Positions 9,545 to 17,114 of a DNA stretch of 64,000 nt are shown in pieces. The stretch is from assembly GCF_000160135.1 (NCBI RefSeq), contig NZ_GG729937.1:28891-92890 (forward strand), in the 5' to 3' direction. Origin of the DNA: Oribacterium sp. oral taxon 078 str. F0262. GTDB taxonomy: Bacteria > Bacillota > Clostridia > Lachnospirales > Lachnospiraceae. Within the stretch, counting starts at the first letter, position 1, and every line of letters starts with the position of its first letter. The position numbers and the translations under genes were made by a program. The notes under the pieces were generated by a model. That model did no database searches. It was not told the DNA's origin and saw only the letters and a program-made list of their open reading frames with translations.

Positions 9545-10504
9545 TTACAAAGTCAAAGCCAGCTTGTAGTTTTCGCTCATGGTTTTGCAGGATGCGCTGA
9601 ATTTTTCCTCTTCCTCAGGGCTGAGCTTTAACTCGATGATATCAGCGATCCCATCCCGATTTAATACTGCGGGGACGCTGGCATACACATCCTTCTGTCC
9701 GTACTGCCCCTCTAAGAGAACGGATACGGGAAGGATTCGATTTTCGTCATGAAAAATGGCTCGAACCACCTCTGCAATGGATGCGGCGATGCCAAATTCT
9801 GTGGATCCCTTGCCTCCGAGGATCTTCCAGCCGCCCGCTTTTCCTTCCTCTGCGATGGCATCCGGATCGAGCATGCCATAGCTGTCCGGCCTTTCCTTTT
9901 GAAGCTGAGCCAGGGCTTTTCCGCCAAGTGTAACGGCGGACCACGCGACCATTTGGCTCTCTCCGTGTTCTCCCAGCGCGTAGGCATGGATGGATTTCTG
10001 ATCCACGCCGGTCGCCTCGGCCAATGCCCGGCAGAGGCGGGCGGAGTCCAGCGTCGTGCCGGTAGACAGGATGCGTCTGGGAGGCCAATTCAGCTGATGC
10101 TGGATATAATGGGTGATGACATCGGCAGGATTTGAAATATTTATTATGATTCCGGCAAAGCCGGACATTCGTATCGACTCCGTGACCTCCTTCATAATGA
10201 CGATCGTCTGCCGAAGCGTGTCCATCCTGGTCTGCCCCTTGCTGATATCCGGCAGAGGGCCGGCCGCCGTGATCAAAAGCTGGGCATCCGCGATCTCCGT
10301 GTAATCTCCCGCATGCACCTTCGCTCTGCTCGGAAGATACTTTACCGCATCGGAGAGGTCCAGGGCCTGCGCGGCGGCCTTCTTCTCATCGACGTCAATG
10401 TAGACGATCTCCTCGGCCAGGCCCTGTGAAATCAGGGAATAGCCGGCGTGCGATCCGACGTGTCCCGCTCCGATAATACCGATTTTTCTCTTTTGCAAAT
10501 TCAT
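9545..10504 (-). CDS. L-2-hydroxyacid dehydrogenase, lactate/L-hydroxyisocaproate dehydrogenase family
   Basis: A 319-residue NAD-dependent enzyme. The Rossmann motif is IGAGHVG (11-17); NISNP (122-126), the Asp153/Arg156 pair in TTLDSARL and the catalytic His180 in ALGEHGESQ are in order. GEHGESQ and the replacement of the lactate-dehydrogenase substrate loop by AAGPLPDISKGQTRMD point to an L-2-hydroxyisocaproate-type enzyme for a larger side chain rather than lactate dehydrogenase. The ATG at 10504 follows AAGGAGG and is chosen over in-frame codons up to 10558 inside metI. Its insertion between metI and metQ suggests oxidation or reduction of a methionine-like hydroxy/keto acid pair (inference). 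Confidence 0.9.
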   Translation of the reverse strand: MNLQKRKIGIIGAGHVGSHAGYSLISQGLAEEIVYIDVDEKKAAAQALDLSDAVKYLPSRAKVHAGDYTEIADAQLLITAAGPLPDISKGQTRMDTLRQTIVIMKEVTESIRMSGFAGIIINISNPADVITHYIQHQLNWPPRRILSTGTTLDSARLCRALAEATGVDQKSIHAYALGEHGESQMVAWSAVTLGGKALAQLQKERPDSYGMLDPDAIAEEGKAGGWKILGGKGSTEFGIAASIAEVVRAIFHDENRILPVSVLLEGQYGQKDVYASVPAVLNRDGIADIIELKLSPEEEEKFSASCKTMSENYKLALTL

Positions 10505-10511
10505 TTTTTTC

Positions 10512-10551
10512 CTCCTTAATGCCTGCTCTTTCTCCTTAATGCCTGCTCTTT
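10512..10551. repeat. 20-bp tandem duplication at the metI/dehydrogenase junction
   Basis: The unit CTCCTTAATGCCTGCTCTTT occurs twice head to tail (10512-10531 and 10532-10551). On the coding strand each copy carries the last codons and TAA stop of metI plus an AAGGAG ribosome site, so the duplication created a second stop/ribosome-site module ahead of the dehydrogenase gene. Confidence 0.97.
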
Positions 10552-11216
10552 CTGACAATATGAGCGCCGATGCATTCCATCATACAGACGAGGATGAGCA
10601 GAACGATCACGGTCACATTGGTCACATCCGACATATTTCTGTCATGCCCGTAGCGGACGGCGAAATCACCGAGGCCGCCTGCACCGACCACACCGGCCAT
10701 AGCGGTCAGGTTCAGAAGACTGATGGCTGTGATCGTGGTACTCCGTGCGATAGCCGCTATGCTTTCCCTCAAGTAGACACGAAAGATGATTTCTGCGGGA
10801 CTGGAGCCCATGGAGAGCGCCGCCTCAATGAGCCCGGGATCCAACTCGGCCAAGGCGGTCTGCACCTGCCGGGTGAAAAAAGGAACACAGCCGAACACCA
10901 GCGGAACAATGGCCCCGCGCACATAAATCGCCGTCCCCATGATGGCACGAGACAGCGGCATGACCCATGTCAAGAGGATAATAAAGGGGATGGAACGGAA
11001 CAGGCTGACCAGCTTGTCCAGGATCTGATAGACGATTTTATTTTCCAAAATGCCGTCCGGCTTCGTGACCGTGAGCAGCACACCAAGGATCAGGCCGAGG
11101 ACAAAGGAGATAGCGCCTGACCAGATGAGCATCAAAAGGGTGTCACCGATTGCGGCATAAAAGTCCGGCAGCTTCGCCATGACATTGGGAATCCAGTTAT
11201 TCAGAAATTCTTGCAT
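10536..11216 (-). CDS. metI: methionine ABC transporter permease
   Basis: A 226-residue permease with about five membrane segments, including LMLIWSGAISFVLGLILGVLL near residues 28-48. The EAA-loop region AALSMGSSPAEIIFRVYLRE is near 134-153, and the later AMAGVVGAGGLGDFAVRYG is typical of MetI. It forms the membrane channel of MetNIQ. It overlaps metN by 20 bases, and its stop lies within a 20-bp tandem duplication. Length fits the family. Confidence 0.96.
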   Translation of the reverse strand: MQEFLNNWIPNVMAKLPDFYAAIGDTLLMLIWSGAISFVLGLILGVLLTVTKPDGILENKIVYQILDKLVSLFRSIPFIILLTWVMPLSRAIMGTAIYVRGAIVPLVFGCVPFFTRQVQTALAELDPGLIEAALSMGSSPAEIIFRVYLRESIAAIARSTTITAISLLNLTAMAGVVGAGGLGDFAVRYGHDRNMSDVTNVTVIVLLILVCMMECIGAHIVRKSRH

Positions 11217-12249
11217 CCTTGATCACCTCCAGGCCTACCTTCTTCTCAATGAGATATTTCATCGCTTCTTCAATCCGTTCCCGCTCTCCGCTGATGATCG
11301 CCACCGTTCCGCCAATGGGTGCATCCTCTACGATGCTGATATCCGCAAAGATGATATTCAGGGAAAGGCCAAACTTCTGTGATACCGTGGAGATCAGCGG
11401 CTCGGAGACATTTCTCTGTAAATAGGAGAGCCGAACGATCAGCTCCCCCGGCTGAAGCTGAACCACCGGGGAATTTTCAGAAAGCAGCTCCTCAATCTTC
11501 CGAAGATTCGAAGTTGTCTGGATGAAGTTTTTCGTGATCTCCTGTTCAGGCTTGGAAAATACATGAAATACCTCGCCCTGCTCCACCACACGCCCGTGCT
11601 CCATGACAGCGACGCGGTGACAGATTTCCCTGACCACTGCCATCTCATGTGTGATCATCACAATCGTAATGCCGAGTTTTTCATTCAGATGCTTCAGAAG
11701 CCGAAGAATAGACTTTGTGGTCTGGGGATCCAATGCGGAAGTGGCCTCATCGCAGAGCAGCACATTCGGCTCATTGGCCAAGGCTCTCGCAATCGCCACG
11801 CGCTGTTTCTGTCCGCCGGAGAGCTGAGAGGGATAGGCATTCGCCTTATCCTTAATACCCACAAGCTCCAGCAAGTCTGTCACCCTGTCCTCTGTCTCTT
11901 TTTTGCCGAGCCCGCTTCCCCGCAGCGGATAGGCTACATTTCCCGCGACTGTGCGGGACGGCATCAGATTAAAATGCTGGAAGATCATTCCGATCTTCTT
12001 TCGTGTCCTCCGAAGTTCACGCGCGTTCAAAGCCGTGAGCTCTTTCCCGTCTACCGTGACCGTGCCTCTTGCAGGCCGCTCCAGAAGATTGATGCATCGA
12101 AGCAGTGTAGATTTTCCCGCTCCGGAAAAACCGATAATCCCGAAAATCTCCGCTTTATCGATGGACAATGAAACATCGCGCAGCGCGTGAACCTGCTGCT
12201 GATCTTTCCCGAAATCCTTGGAAATATGCGTCAACTCAATCAAATCCAT
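11197..12249 (-). CDS. metN: methionine ABC transporter ATP-binding protein
   Basis: A 350-residue ATPase. Walker A is GFSGAGKST (40-48), the signature motif LSGGQKQR, Walker B VLLCDEATSALDP and the H-loop ITHE follow. The C-terminal 80 or so residues form the NIL ligand-sensing domain (LSYLQRNVSEPLIS...), typical of MetN and responsible for inhibition by intracellular methionine. The ATG at 12249 is preceded by AAGGGAGA; the open frame extends 16 codons further but into the attenuator hairpin. It is the first structural gene after the Met-rich leader. Confidence 0.97.
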   Translation of the reverse strand: MDLIELTHISKDFGKDQQQVHALRDVSLSIDKAEIFGIIGFSGAGKSTLLRCINLLERPARGTVTVDGKELTALNARELRRTRKKIGMIFQHFNLMPSRTVAGNVAYPLRGSGLGKKETEDRVTDLLELVGIKDKANAYPSQLSGGQKQRVAIARALANEPNVLLCDEATSALDPQTTKSILRLLKHLNEKLGITIVMITHEMAVVREICHRVAVMEHGRVVEQGEVFHVFSKPEQEITKNFIQTTSNLRKIEELLSENSPVVQLQPGELIVRLSYLQRNVSEPLISTVSQKFGLSLNIIFADISIVEDAPIGGTVAIISGERERIEEAMKYLIEKKVGLEVIKDARISE

Positions 12250-12262
12250 TCTCCCTTCAACG

Positions 12263-12294
12263 AAAAAAGCGGGGGGCCCAAAGGCTCCCCGCTT
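12263..12294 (-). terminator. attenuator terminator upstream of metN
   Basis: On the minus strand a stem GCGGGG/CCCCGC (12287-12292 with 12269-12274), extended by an inner GCC/GGC after one mismatch and closed by a small loop, is followed by six Ts. It lies 33 bases after the leader-peptide stop and 13 bases before the metN start, so it can only act by conditional termination of the operon transcript. Its 5' arm (12286-12293) can also pair with the end of the leader ORF (12329-12336; 8 pairs, two of them G-U), giving a candidate antiterminator. Confidence 0.85.
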
Positions 12295-12326
12295 CAAATG
12301 CGTCCATCAACTCCGCTTATCCTTGC

Positions 12327-12464
12327 TTAGCAGAGACACATTCGAGTCCGGATCTTCCGGAAAGGCAGCAAATGAGCACACGAAACTGTGGGCATCGGCA
12401 TCAGCATAGCCATGTCCATATCCATGCAGCTCATCATTCGAGAATTACGATAAAACATGCTCAT
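12327..12464 (-). CDS. methionine-rich leader peptide of the metNI-metQ operon
   Basis: A 45-codon ORF starting at ATG 12464 behind a purine-rich AAAGGAAAGGGG ribosome site. Eleven residues are Met: positions 1, 3, 10, 11, 14, 16, 18, 20, 22, 24 and 42. Residues 14-24 read MDMDMAMLMPM, Met at every second position. Its TAA stop (12327-12329) overlaps the sequence that can pair with the 5' arm of the following terminator. The layout matches amino-acid biosynthetic leader peptides: low charged Met-tRNA would stall the ribosome in the Met run, free the antiterminator and allow metN transcription; normal translation to the stop would allow termination. No S-box or T-box signature is seen here. 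Function is inferred from architecture. Confidence 0.85.
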   Translation of the reverse strand: MSMFYRNSRMMSCMDMDMAMLMPMPTVSCAHLLPFRKIRTRMCLC

Positions 12465-12508
12465 GCCCCTTTCCTTTAAAATCCTGTATTTCCTGTATTG
12501 TGGCTTAG

Positions 12509-12537
12509 ATGGTACTGCTTGTTCCCCGCAATGTCAA
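12509..12537 (-). promoter_or_regulatory. promoter of the methionine operon
   Basis: On the minus strand a perfect -35 TTGACA (12532-12537) and a -10 TACCAT (12509-12514) are separated by 17 bases. Transcription would start near 12502, about 40 bases upstream of the leader peptide. Confidence 0.65.
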
Positions 12538-12539
12538 TC

Positions 12540-12968
12540 AGAACTTCATCAATTTCACAAAGTCCGTCGTCTTCTCTAAAGCATAATCGCTTCGCAAATG
12601 GAAATTCATCGCTTTGCCCTGCTTCCTCCGCGGCGCTTACACATGCTCGGGCGCCGAAGCGCAAGAAGATTACTTGACACATTTTCTTCACAGAAGCTTT
12701 TATGCAGTCCGTTTCCGTGCGTCTCAGTATTGCCGCCTTTTGGGCATTGGAGGAAGCCCTCCGTCAGCAAAACATATGCGCCGCTTGTTCTGCCTTATCA
12801 AAACTGCTTACCACCATGTATCTGCATTTGGATCCTAAATTGCAATAACAAGTTGGACATCCTCCGCTAGGCAGTAGCCTGGTAGATTCGGTCGATTTCC
12901 TCCTCGAAGATTTCATCTGGGGTCCGGTTGGGATTCTTTGTGTCGATACAAAATATAATGACAATATG
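12540..12968. other. intergenic stretch with possible gene debris
   Basis: No intact gene is seen between the methionine promoter and the toxin-antitoxin promoter. On the minus strand a reading frame ending at TAG near 12869 encodes a coding-looking tail (TKNPNRTPDEIFEEEIDR, then IYQATA), possibly the end of a lost gene. The left copy of a 22-bp inverted repeat is at 12833-12854. Confidence 0.35.
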
Positions 12969-12997
12969 TTGATAGTAGACGAATAAATGTATATGAT
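12969..12997 (+). promoter_or_regulatory. promoter of the toxin-antitoxin operon
   Basis: TTGATA (12969-12974) and TATGAT (12992-12997) with a 17-base spacer, 25 bases before the antitoxin start. The AT-rich ATATGATATAGATA around the -10 would suit autoregulation by the antitoxin-toxin complex (inference). Confidence 0.7.
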
Positions 12998-13021
12998 ATA
13001 GATAGAATGGAGGTGTATATC

Positions 13022-13294
13022 ATGGCTACTACGAATCTGAATATCAGAACCGATAAGGAAATAAAAGACCAGGCCGACAGAATTTTTTCCGAGCTGGGTC
13101 TGAACATGACCACGGCTATCAATATGTTCCTCAGAACGACGATCCGGGAAAATGGAATTCCTTTTGCACTTAAGCTGGATGTGCCGAATGAAACAACCGC
13201 CGCTGCAATTGAAGAGGGCAGGCGTATCGCTTCCGACAGCAGCGTGAAGGGCTGCACCAATATGGATGACCTTAAGGCGGCGCTGGAAGTATGA
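13022..13294 (+). CDS. dinJ: RelB/DinJ family antitoxin
   Basis: A 90-residue antitoxin. The N-terminal ribbon-helix-helix segment (NLNIRTDKEIKDQADRIF, then SELGLNMTTAINMFLR) is characteristic of DinJ/RelB and binds operator DNA; the C-terminal part (NETTAAAIEEGRRIA) would wrap the toxin. The ATG at 13022 follows GGAGGTG with 8-base spacing; an in-frame upstream codon at 13007 lies within the ribosome-site region. It overlaps the toxin by 4 bases (ATGA), the usual arrangement for such pairs. Confidence 0.95.
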   Translation: MATTNLNIRTDKEIKDQADRIFSELGLNMTTAINMFLRTTIRENGIPFALKLDVPNETTAAAIEEGRRIASDSSVKGCTNMDDLKAALEV

Positions 13295-13572
13295 AGTACG
13301 AGGTAAAGTTTACAAACCAGTTCAAGAAGGATCTGAAGCTGGCAAAGAAACAGAACAAGGATCTGAATAAATTGTTTGAGGTCGTAAATATTCTTGCAGA
13401 CGGGGGCACGCTGGATGCAAGATATCGCGACCATGATCTGTCCGGCAGCTATAAAGGAACAAGGGAATGCCACATTGAGCCGGACTGGCTCCTGGTGTAT
13501 GAAATCCGCGATGAGGTGCTGGTGCTCATGCTATATCGTCTCGGAACGCATTCGGAACTGTTTAAGAAATAA
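13291..13572 (+). CDS. yafQ: YafQ family mRNA interferase toxin
   Basis: A 93-residue RelE-superfamily toxin that would cut mRNA on the ribosome. The C-terminal half, GTRECHIEPDWLLVYEI and YRLGTHSELF, is the YafQ signature. His48, His61, Asp65 and His87 correspond to the residues important in E. coli YafQ, so the toxin appears intact. It is translated by overlap with the antitoxin. Confidence 0.95.
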   Translation: MKYEVKFTNQFKKDLKLAKKQNKDLNKLFEVVNILADGGTLDARYRDHDLSGSYKGTRECHIEPDWLLVYEIRDEVLVLMLYRLGTHSELFKK

Positions 13573-13625
13573 TCCGAGAAATCGGAGCTTGTGAATAGGG
13601 ATTATGAGTAATATTATCAGGCTGA

Positions 13626-13793
13626 ATGCCGTGGAGCAAAGAAACACTACAGGAAGATGTAACGTTCATGATGGGGGTAATCGGGAAAGCCGAAAAGCCG
13701 GAAATATCCGAAAAGCTTAACTACCGTCCGGACATGAGAATCCTCACTCTGTGGTTAAGGAACTTGTTATTGCAATTTAGGAAAATTATTTGA
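13626..13793 (+). CDS. possible small ORF or gene remnant after yafQ
   Basis: A 55-codon frame (start MPWSKETLQEDVTFMMG, ending LLLQFRKII) with a weak ribosome site. It overlaps the right copy of the 22-bp inverted repeat. Composition looks coding-like (KAEKPEISEKLNYRPD) but I recognise no family. It may be a truncated gene left by insertion of the toxin-antitoxin cassette. Confidence 0.25.
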   Translation: MPWSKETLQEDVTFMMGVIGKAEKPEISEKLNYRPDMRILTLWLRNLLLQFRKII

Positions 13794-13809
13794 ATCGTGA
13801 ATTAGATGG

Positions 13810-13849
13810 AAAGGGTTAGAGCCAACAATGCAGGCTCTAACCCTTTTTT
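13810..13849 (+). terminator. intrinsic terminator
   Basis: A perfect 14-bp stem (13810-13823 with 13833-13846; arm AAAGGGTTAGAGCC) and a 9-base loop, ending in six Ts. It ends transcription from the toxin-antitoxin side and may also insulate the convergent xanthine dehydrogenase gene. Confidence 0.9.
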
Positions 13850-13909
13850 CTATGTTTATTTTTGTGTCAGCACTCAGATATCAGTCCCGTCGGCGATGCG
13901 GGTCCTTCC

Positions 13910-16497
13910 TCAGGATTTTTTCTTCCGGTAATAGGTGTTGTCCATCGGAAGCTTCGTCCGGAAGATCCCGTCCAGCGCATAGTAGGCTCCGGCGATCGCG
14001 GGCGCGATGGGGATCGAGGAGATCTCTCCGACTCCCTTTGCGCCGTAGGCAAAGGGAAGCTGCGTCTCTCTCTCCACATAGGTCGCATGGATATCCGGGA
14101 TCTGATTCGCCCGGAGCAGTCCCAGGGTCCCGAGCTTTGCCGCGGGGATGCAGTCCTTCAGAGGAAAGTCCTCCGTCAGGGCATAGCCCATTCCCATCAG
14201 GACGCCGCCCTCGATCTGCCCCTGGATGGAGATCGGATTCACGACCTTTCCGGCATCGTGCGCCGCGTAGACATCGGTGACTTTCCCCTCCGGGTCGAGG
14301 ATCACCACATTGGTCGCGTAGGCATAGGCCACATGGCTCTTCGGGAATTCCTTCTCCGCCCCGAGCTTGTCGGTCGGATCAAAGAACTCATAGAAAAACT
14401 CTCTTCCCTCGAGCTCCGAGATCCTTCCCCCATGCAGATCCAGCTCCTTTCGGAAGAGCTTCGCGACCTCCTTCACCGCCTCCCCGGTGATCAGAGTCTG
14501 CCGGGAGCCGGAGGTCGTCCCGGAATCCGGGGCAAATTCCGTGCTGCCGGAGCCGACCCTGAGCTTCTCGAGGGGAAGCCCCGTCCCACTGCTCAGCATC
14601 TGGAGGAAGACAGTCCGGCAGCCCTGACCGATATCGGAAGCCGCCGTATAGAGCACGGGGAGGCCGTTCTCCACGACCAGCCTGGCTCTTCCCTTGTCGG
14701 GAAGCCCGACGCCGACTCCGGCGTTCTTCATCGCGCAGGCGATGCCCGCATGACCCCGGTTGCTCTCATAGACCTCCTTCACCGCGAGGAGGGATTCCTT
14801 CAGGGCGGTGGACTCATCCGCGATCTGCCCGTTTGGAAGGACCTTTCCCGGCTCGATCGCATTCCGGAAGCGGATCTCCCAGGGGCTGATGCCGACCTTC
14901 TCCGCGAGCTTATTGATAATCATCTCGAGGGCAAATTCGCTCTGGCATACGCCGAAGCCCCGGAAGGCCCCCGCGGGGGATTGTTGGTGTAATAGCCAAA
15001 GCCCCGGATGTCCGTGTTCTGATAGCAGTAGGGTCCCACGGAATGCGTACAGGCCCTCTCCAGCACCGGTCCGCAGAGGGAGGCATAGGCTCCGGTATCG
15101 AAGTAGATCTCACAGTCCAGGCCGGTAAAGATGCCGTTTTCATCACAGCCGAGGGTAAAGGTCCCCTCCATCGCGTGGCGCTTCGGATGGAAATTGATGG
15201 ACTCCTGCCGGGAAAACTTCACCTTGACCGGGCGGCCCGTCTTTAAGGCGAGCAGCACGGAGGTGTGCTGAACCGTCACATCCTCCTTTCCGCCAAAGCC
15301 GCCTCCGACCAGCTTGTTCTCGACGACGATCCTATCCGGGTCCCACTCCAGCATGTAGGCGATTTCCTTCCTGGTATCGTAAACCCCCTGATCGCTCGTC
15401 AGGACCTTCACCCCGTCCTTATAGGGGAAGGCAAGACCGCACTCCGGCTCCATGAAGGCGTGCTCCGTAAAGGGTGTCGTGAAGCTCTCCGTGACCTTAT
15501 ACTTCGATTCCGCAAGCGCCTTCTTCGCGTCTCCCCTTGTGACATGCCTTTTCTGGCAGAGGTTTCCGTTTTCGTGGATTCTGGGCGCGCCCTCCGCCAT
15601 GGCCTCATGAATATTATGGACCAGCGGAAGGACCTCATACTCCACCTTCACGAGCTTCTTCGCCTCCTCCAGGATCAGCGGGGACTCCGCGGCGATCAGG
15701 CAGAGCGCATCGCCGATACACCTTGTGATATCGCCCTCCGCGATCATGACATCCCAGTCCTGCTGGATATGGCCGACCTTGTTTCTCGGGACATCCTCCG
15801 CCTTCAGGATGCAGACTACGCCGGGCAGAGCCCTTGCCCCTTCGGTGTCGATCTTTACGATGCGGGCTCTCGGGTACTCCGTCCTCACAGCTCCTCCGTA
15901 GAGCATGCCCGGCATGACAACATCGTCCACGTATTCCCCTTCTCCCAGCACCTTCTCTCTGACATCCACGCGGAAGGCGGAGTCCCCGACCGCATAGCCT
16001 CTCTCCCCCTCCTCGACCGCCTCGTCGATCTCGAGCTCTCCTCGGAGGATCCGGGCCGCAAGGTCGATCCCCTCGATAATCTTCTTATAGCCGGTACAGC
16101 GGCAGATATTGCCCCGGATCGCCTTCTTGATCTCCTCCTCTGTCGGAGCGGGATTTTGGTCGATCAGAGCCTTCGCGGACATCACCATTCCGGGGATGCA
16201 GAAGCCGCACTGCACCGCCCCGGCCCTTCCGAAGGCATAGACGAAGGCCTCCTTCTCCCGGAGACTGAGCCCCTCCGTCGTGATGATATTCTTTCCCGCG
16301 GCCTTCTTCGTGCTCATGATGCAGGAGCGCACGGCCTTCCCATCGATAATGATGGTGCAGGTTCCGCAGGCGCCCTCGCTGCAGCCGTCCTTCACCGAGG
16401 TGAGCCTGAGCTCATCTCTGAGATAGCGGAGCAGCGGCTGCTCTGTCCTGCATTCTCTCTCCTCCCCGTTCACCGTAAAGCGAAAAATCTCCTCCAT
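13910..16497 (-). pseudogene. fused [2Fe-2S]/molybdopterin xanthine dehydrogenase (Se-dependent type), frameshifted
   Basis: One ancestral gene of about 860 codons now in two frames. The first part (ATG 16497 after GGGAGG) holds the [2Fe-2S] clusters (GCSEGACGTCT, QCGFCIPG, CRCTG) and the start of the molybdopterin domain (GGGFGGKED). The second (ending at 13910) holds the rest, with the active-site Glu in GAKGVGEISS. The break is in a C5 run (bases 14976-14980 on the plus strand): restoring a sixth C gives the conserved NNPPAGAFRGFG and joins the frames exactly. The fused architecture matches the selenium-dependent xanthine dehydrogenase family. Either the gene is inactivated or this is a sequencing slip; nothing else is damaged, which favours the latter or a very recent mutation. 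Confidence 0.88.
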
Positions 16498-16628
16498 CTT
16501 TCCTCCCTGATACTCTCTATCCCGGTTCTCCCTGCCCCATGCAGGAATCCGCGGCACAATACAAAAACGGCCACAGTCACAGCGGGCTGATGGGCATTGT
16601 GACAAATCCCCATCGCATTGCCGGAAGC

Positions 16629-17114
16629 TCAGTCCGCGGCCCCGCGAAGATGCTCCTCCACCGACCGCGCGACAGCGTCCAGAATCTTCTCGTAGCCGGT
16701 GCAGCGGCAGAGGTGCCCGGAGATCAGCTTCCGAAGCTCCTCCCTCGTGTAGCGCTTCCCGGTCCCGACGATCTCCACCGCGCTCATGATAATGCCCGGC
16801 GTGCAGAAGCCGCACTGCACCGCCGCCTCCTCGATGAAGGCCTTCTGGATCGGAGAGAGATCACCCTCCCTGCTCTTCAGGCCCTCCACCGTCATGACGG
16901 ACTTTCCGTCCGCCCACATCGCGAGGTAGATGCAGCTGTCGATGGCCTCTCCGTCCACAAGCACGGTGCAGGCCCCGCACTCCCCGACCTCGCATCCCTT
17001 CTTCACGGAGCTTAGGTCCAGGCGATTTCTCAGAGTATCGAGGAGGGATTCCCGCTCATCGACCGCGATCTCTCTCTCCCGGCCGTTCACTGTGACATGA
17101 ATGATCTTAAGCAT
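16629..17114 (-). CDS. xdhC: xanthine dehydrogenase-type iron-sulfur subunit
   Basis: A 161-residue small subunit carrying two [2Fe-2S] clusters. The plant-ferredoxin-type motif GCEVGECGACTV and the second motif QCGFCTPG with CRCTG are intact. It passes electrons from the molybdenum site to FAD. The ATG at 17114 is preceded by GGAGGTG; an in-frame GTG three codons earlier overlaps that ribosome site and is unlikely. It overlaps xdhB by 8 bases. Subunit naming follows the E. coli XdhABC scheme. Confidence 0.94.
   Translation of the reverse strand: MLKIIHVTVNGREREIAVDERESLLDTLRNRLDLSSVKKGCEVGECGACTVLVDGEAIDSCIYLAMWADGKSVMTVEGLKSREGDLSPIQKAFIEEAAVQCGFCTPGIIMSAVEIVGTGKRYTREELRKLISGHLCRCTGYEKILDAVARSVEEHLRGAAD

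Larger units (their letters stand above)
12833..13782. repeat. 22-bp inverted repeats flanking the toxin-antitoxin module
   Basis: The 22 bases at 12833-12854 (starting TCCTAAATTGCAATAACA) are perfectly complementary to 13761-13782. The matched ends enclose about 0.9 kb containing the dinJ/yafQ-like pair. This could mark a mobilised cassette, although no transposase lies between the repeats. Confidence 0.9.

Noticed and set aside
12250..12470. S-box, T-box or other known methionine riboswitch before metN
   Set aside because: I looked for the S-box core and for the T-box GGTGG-type element on the minus strand; neither is there. The only regulatory logic visible is the leader ORF and terminator.
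12476..12870. Short frames between the methionine leader and the toxin-antitoxin genes as genes
   Set aside because: They overlap the TTGACA promoter or each other and have no recognisable family; at most they are gene debris.
13910..16497. In-frame selenocysteine codon explaining the split xanthine dehydrogenase
   Set aside because: The break is a frame change repaired by one base, not an in-frame TGA; selenium in these enzymes is a labile cofactor.
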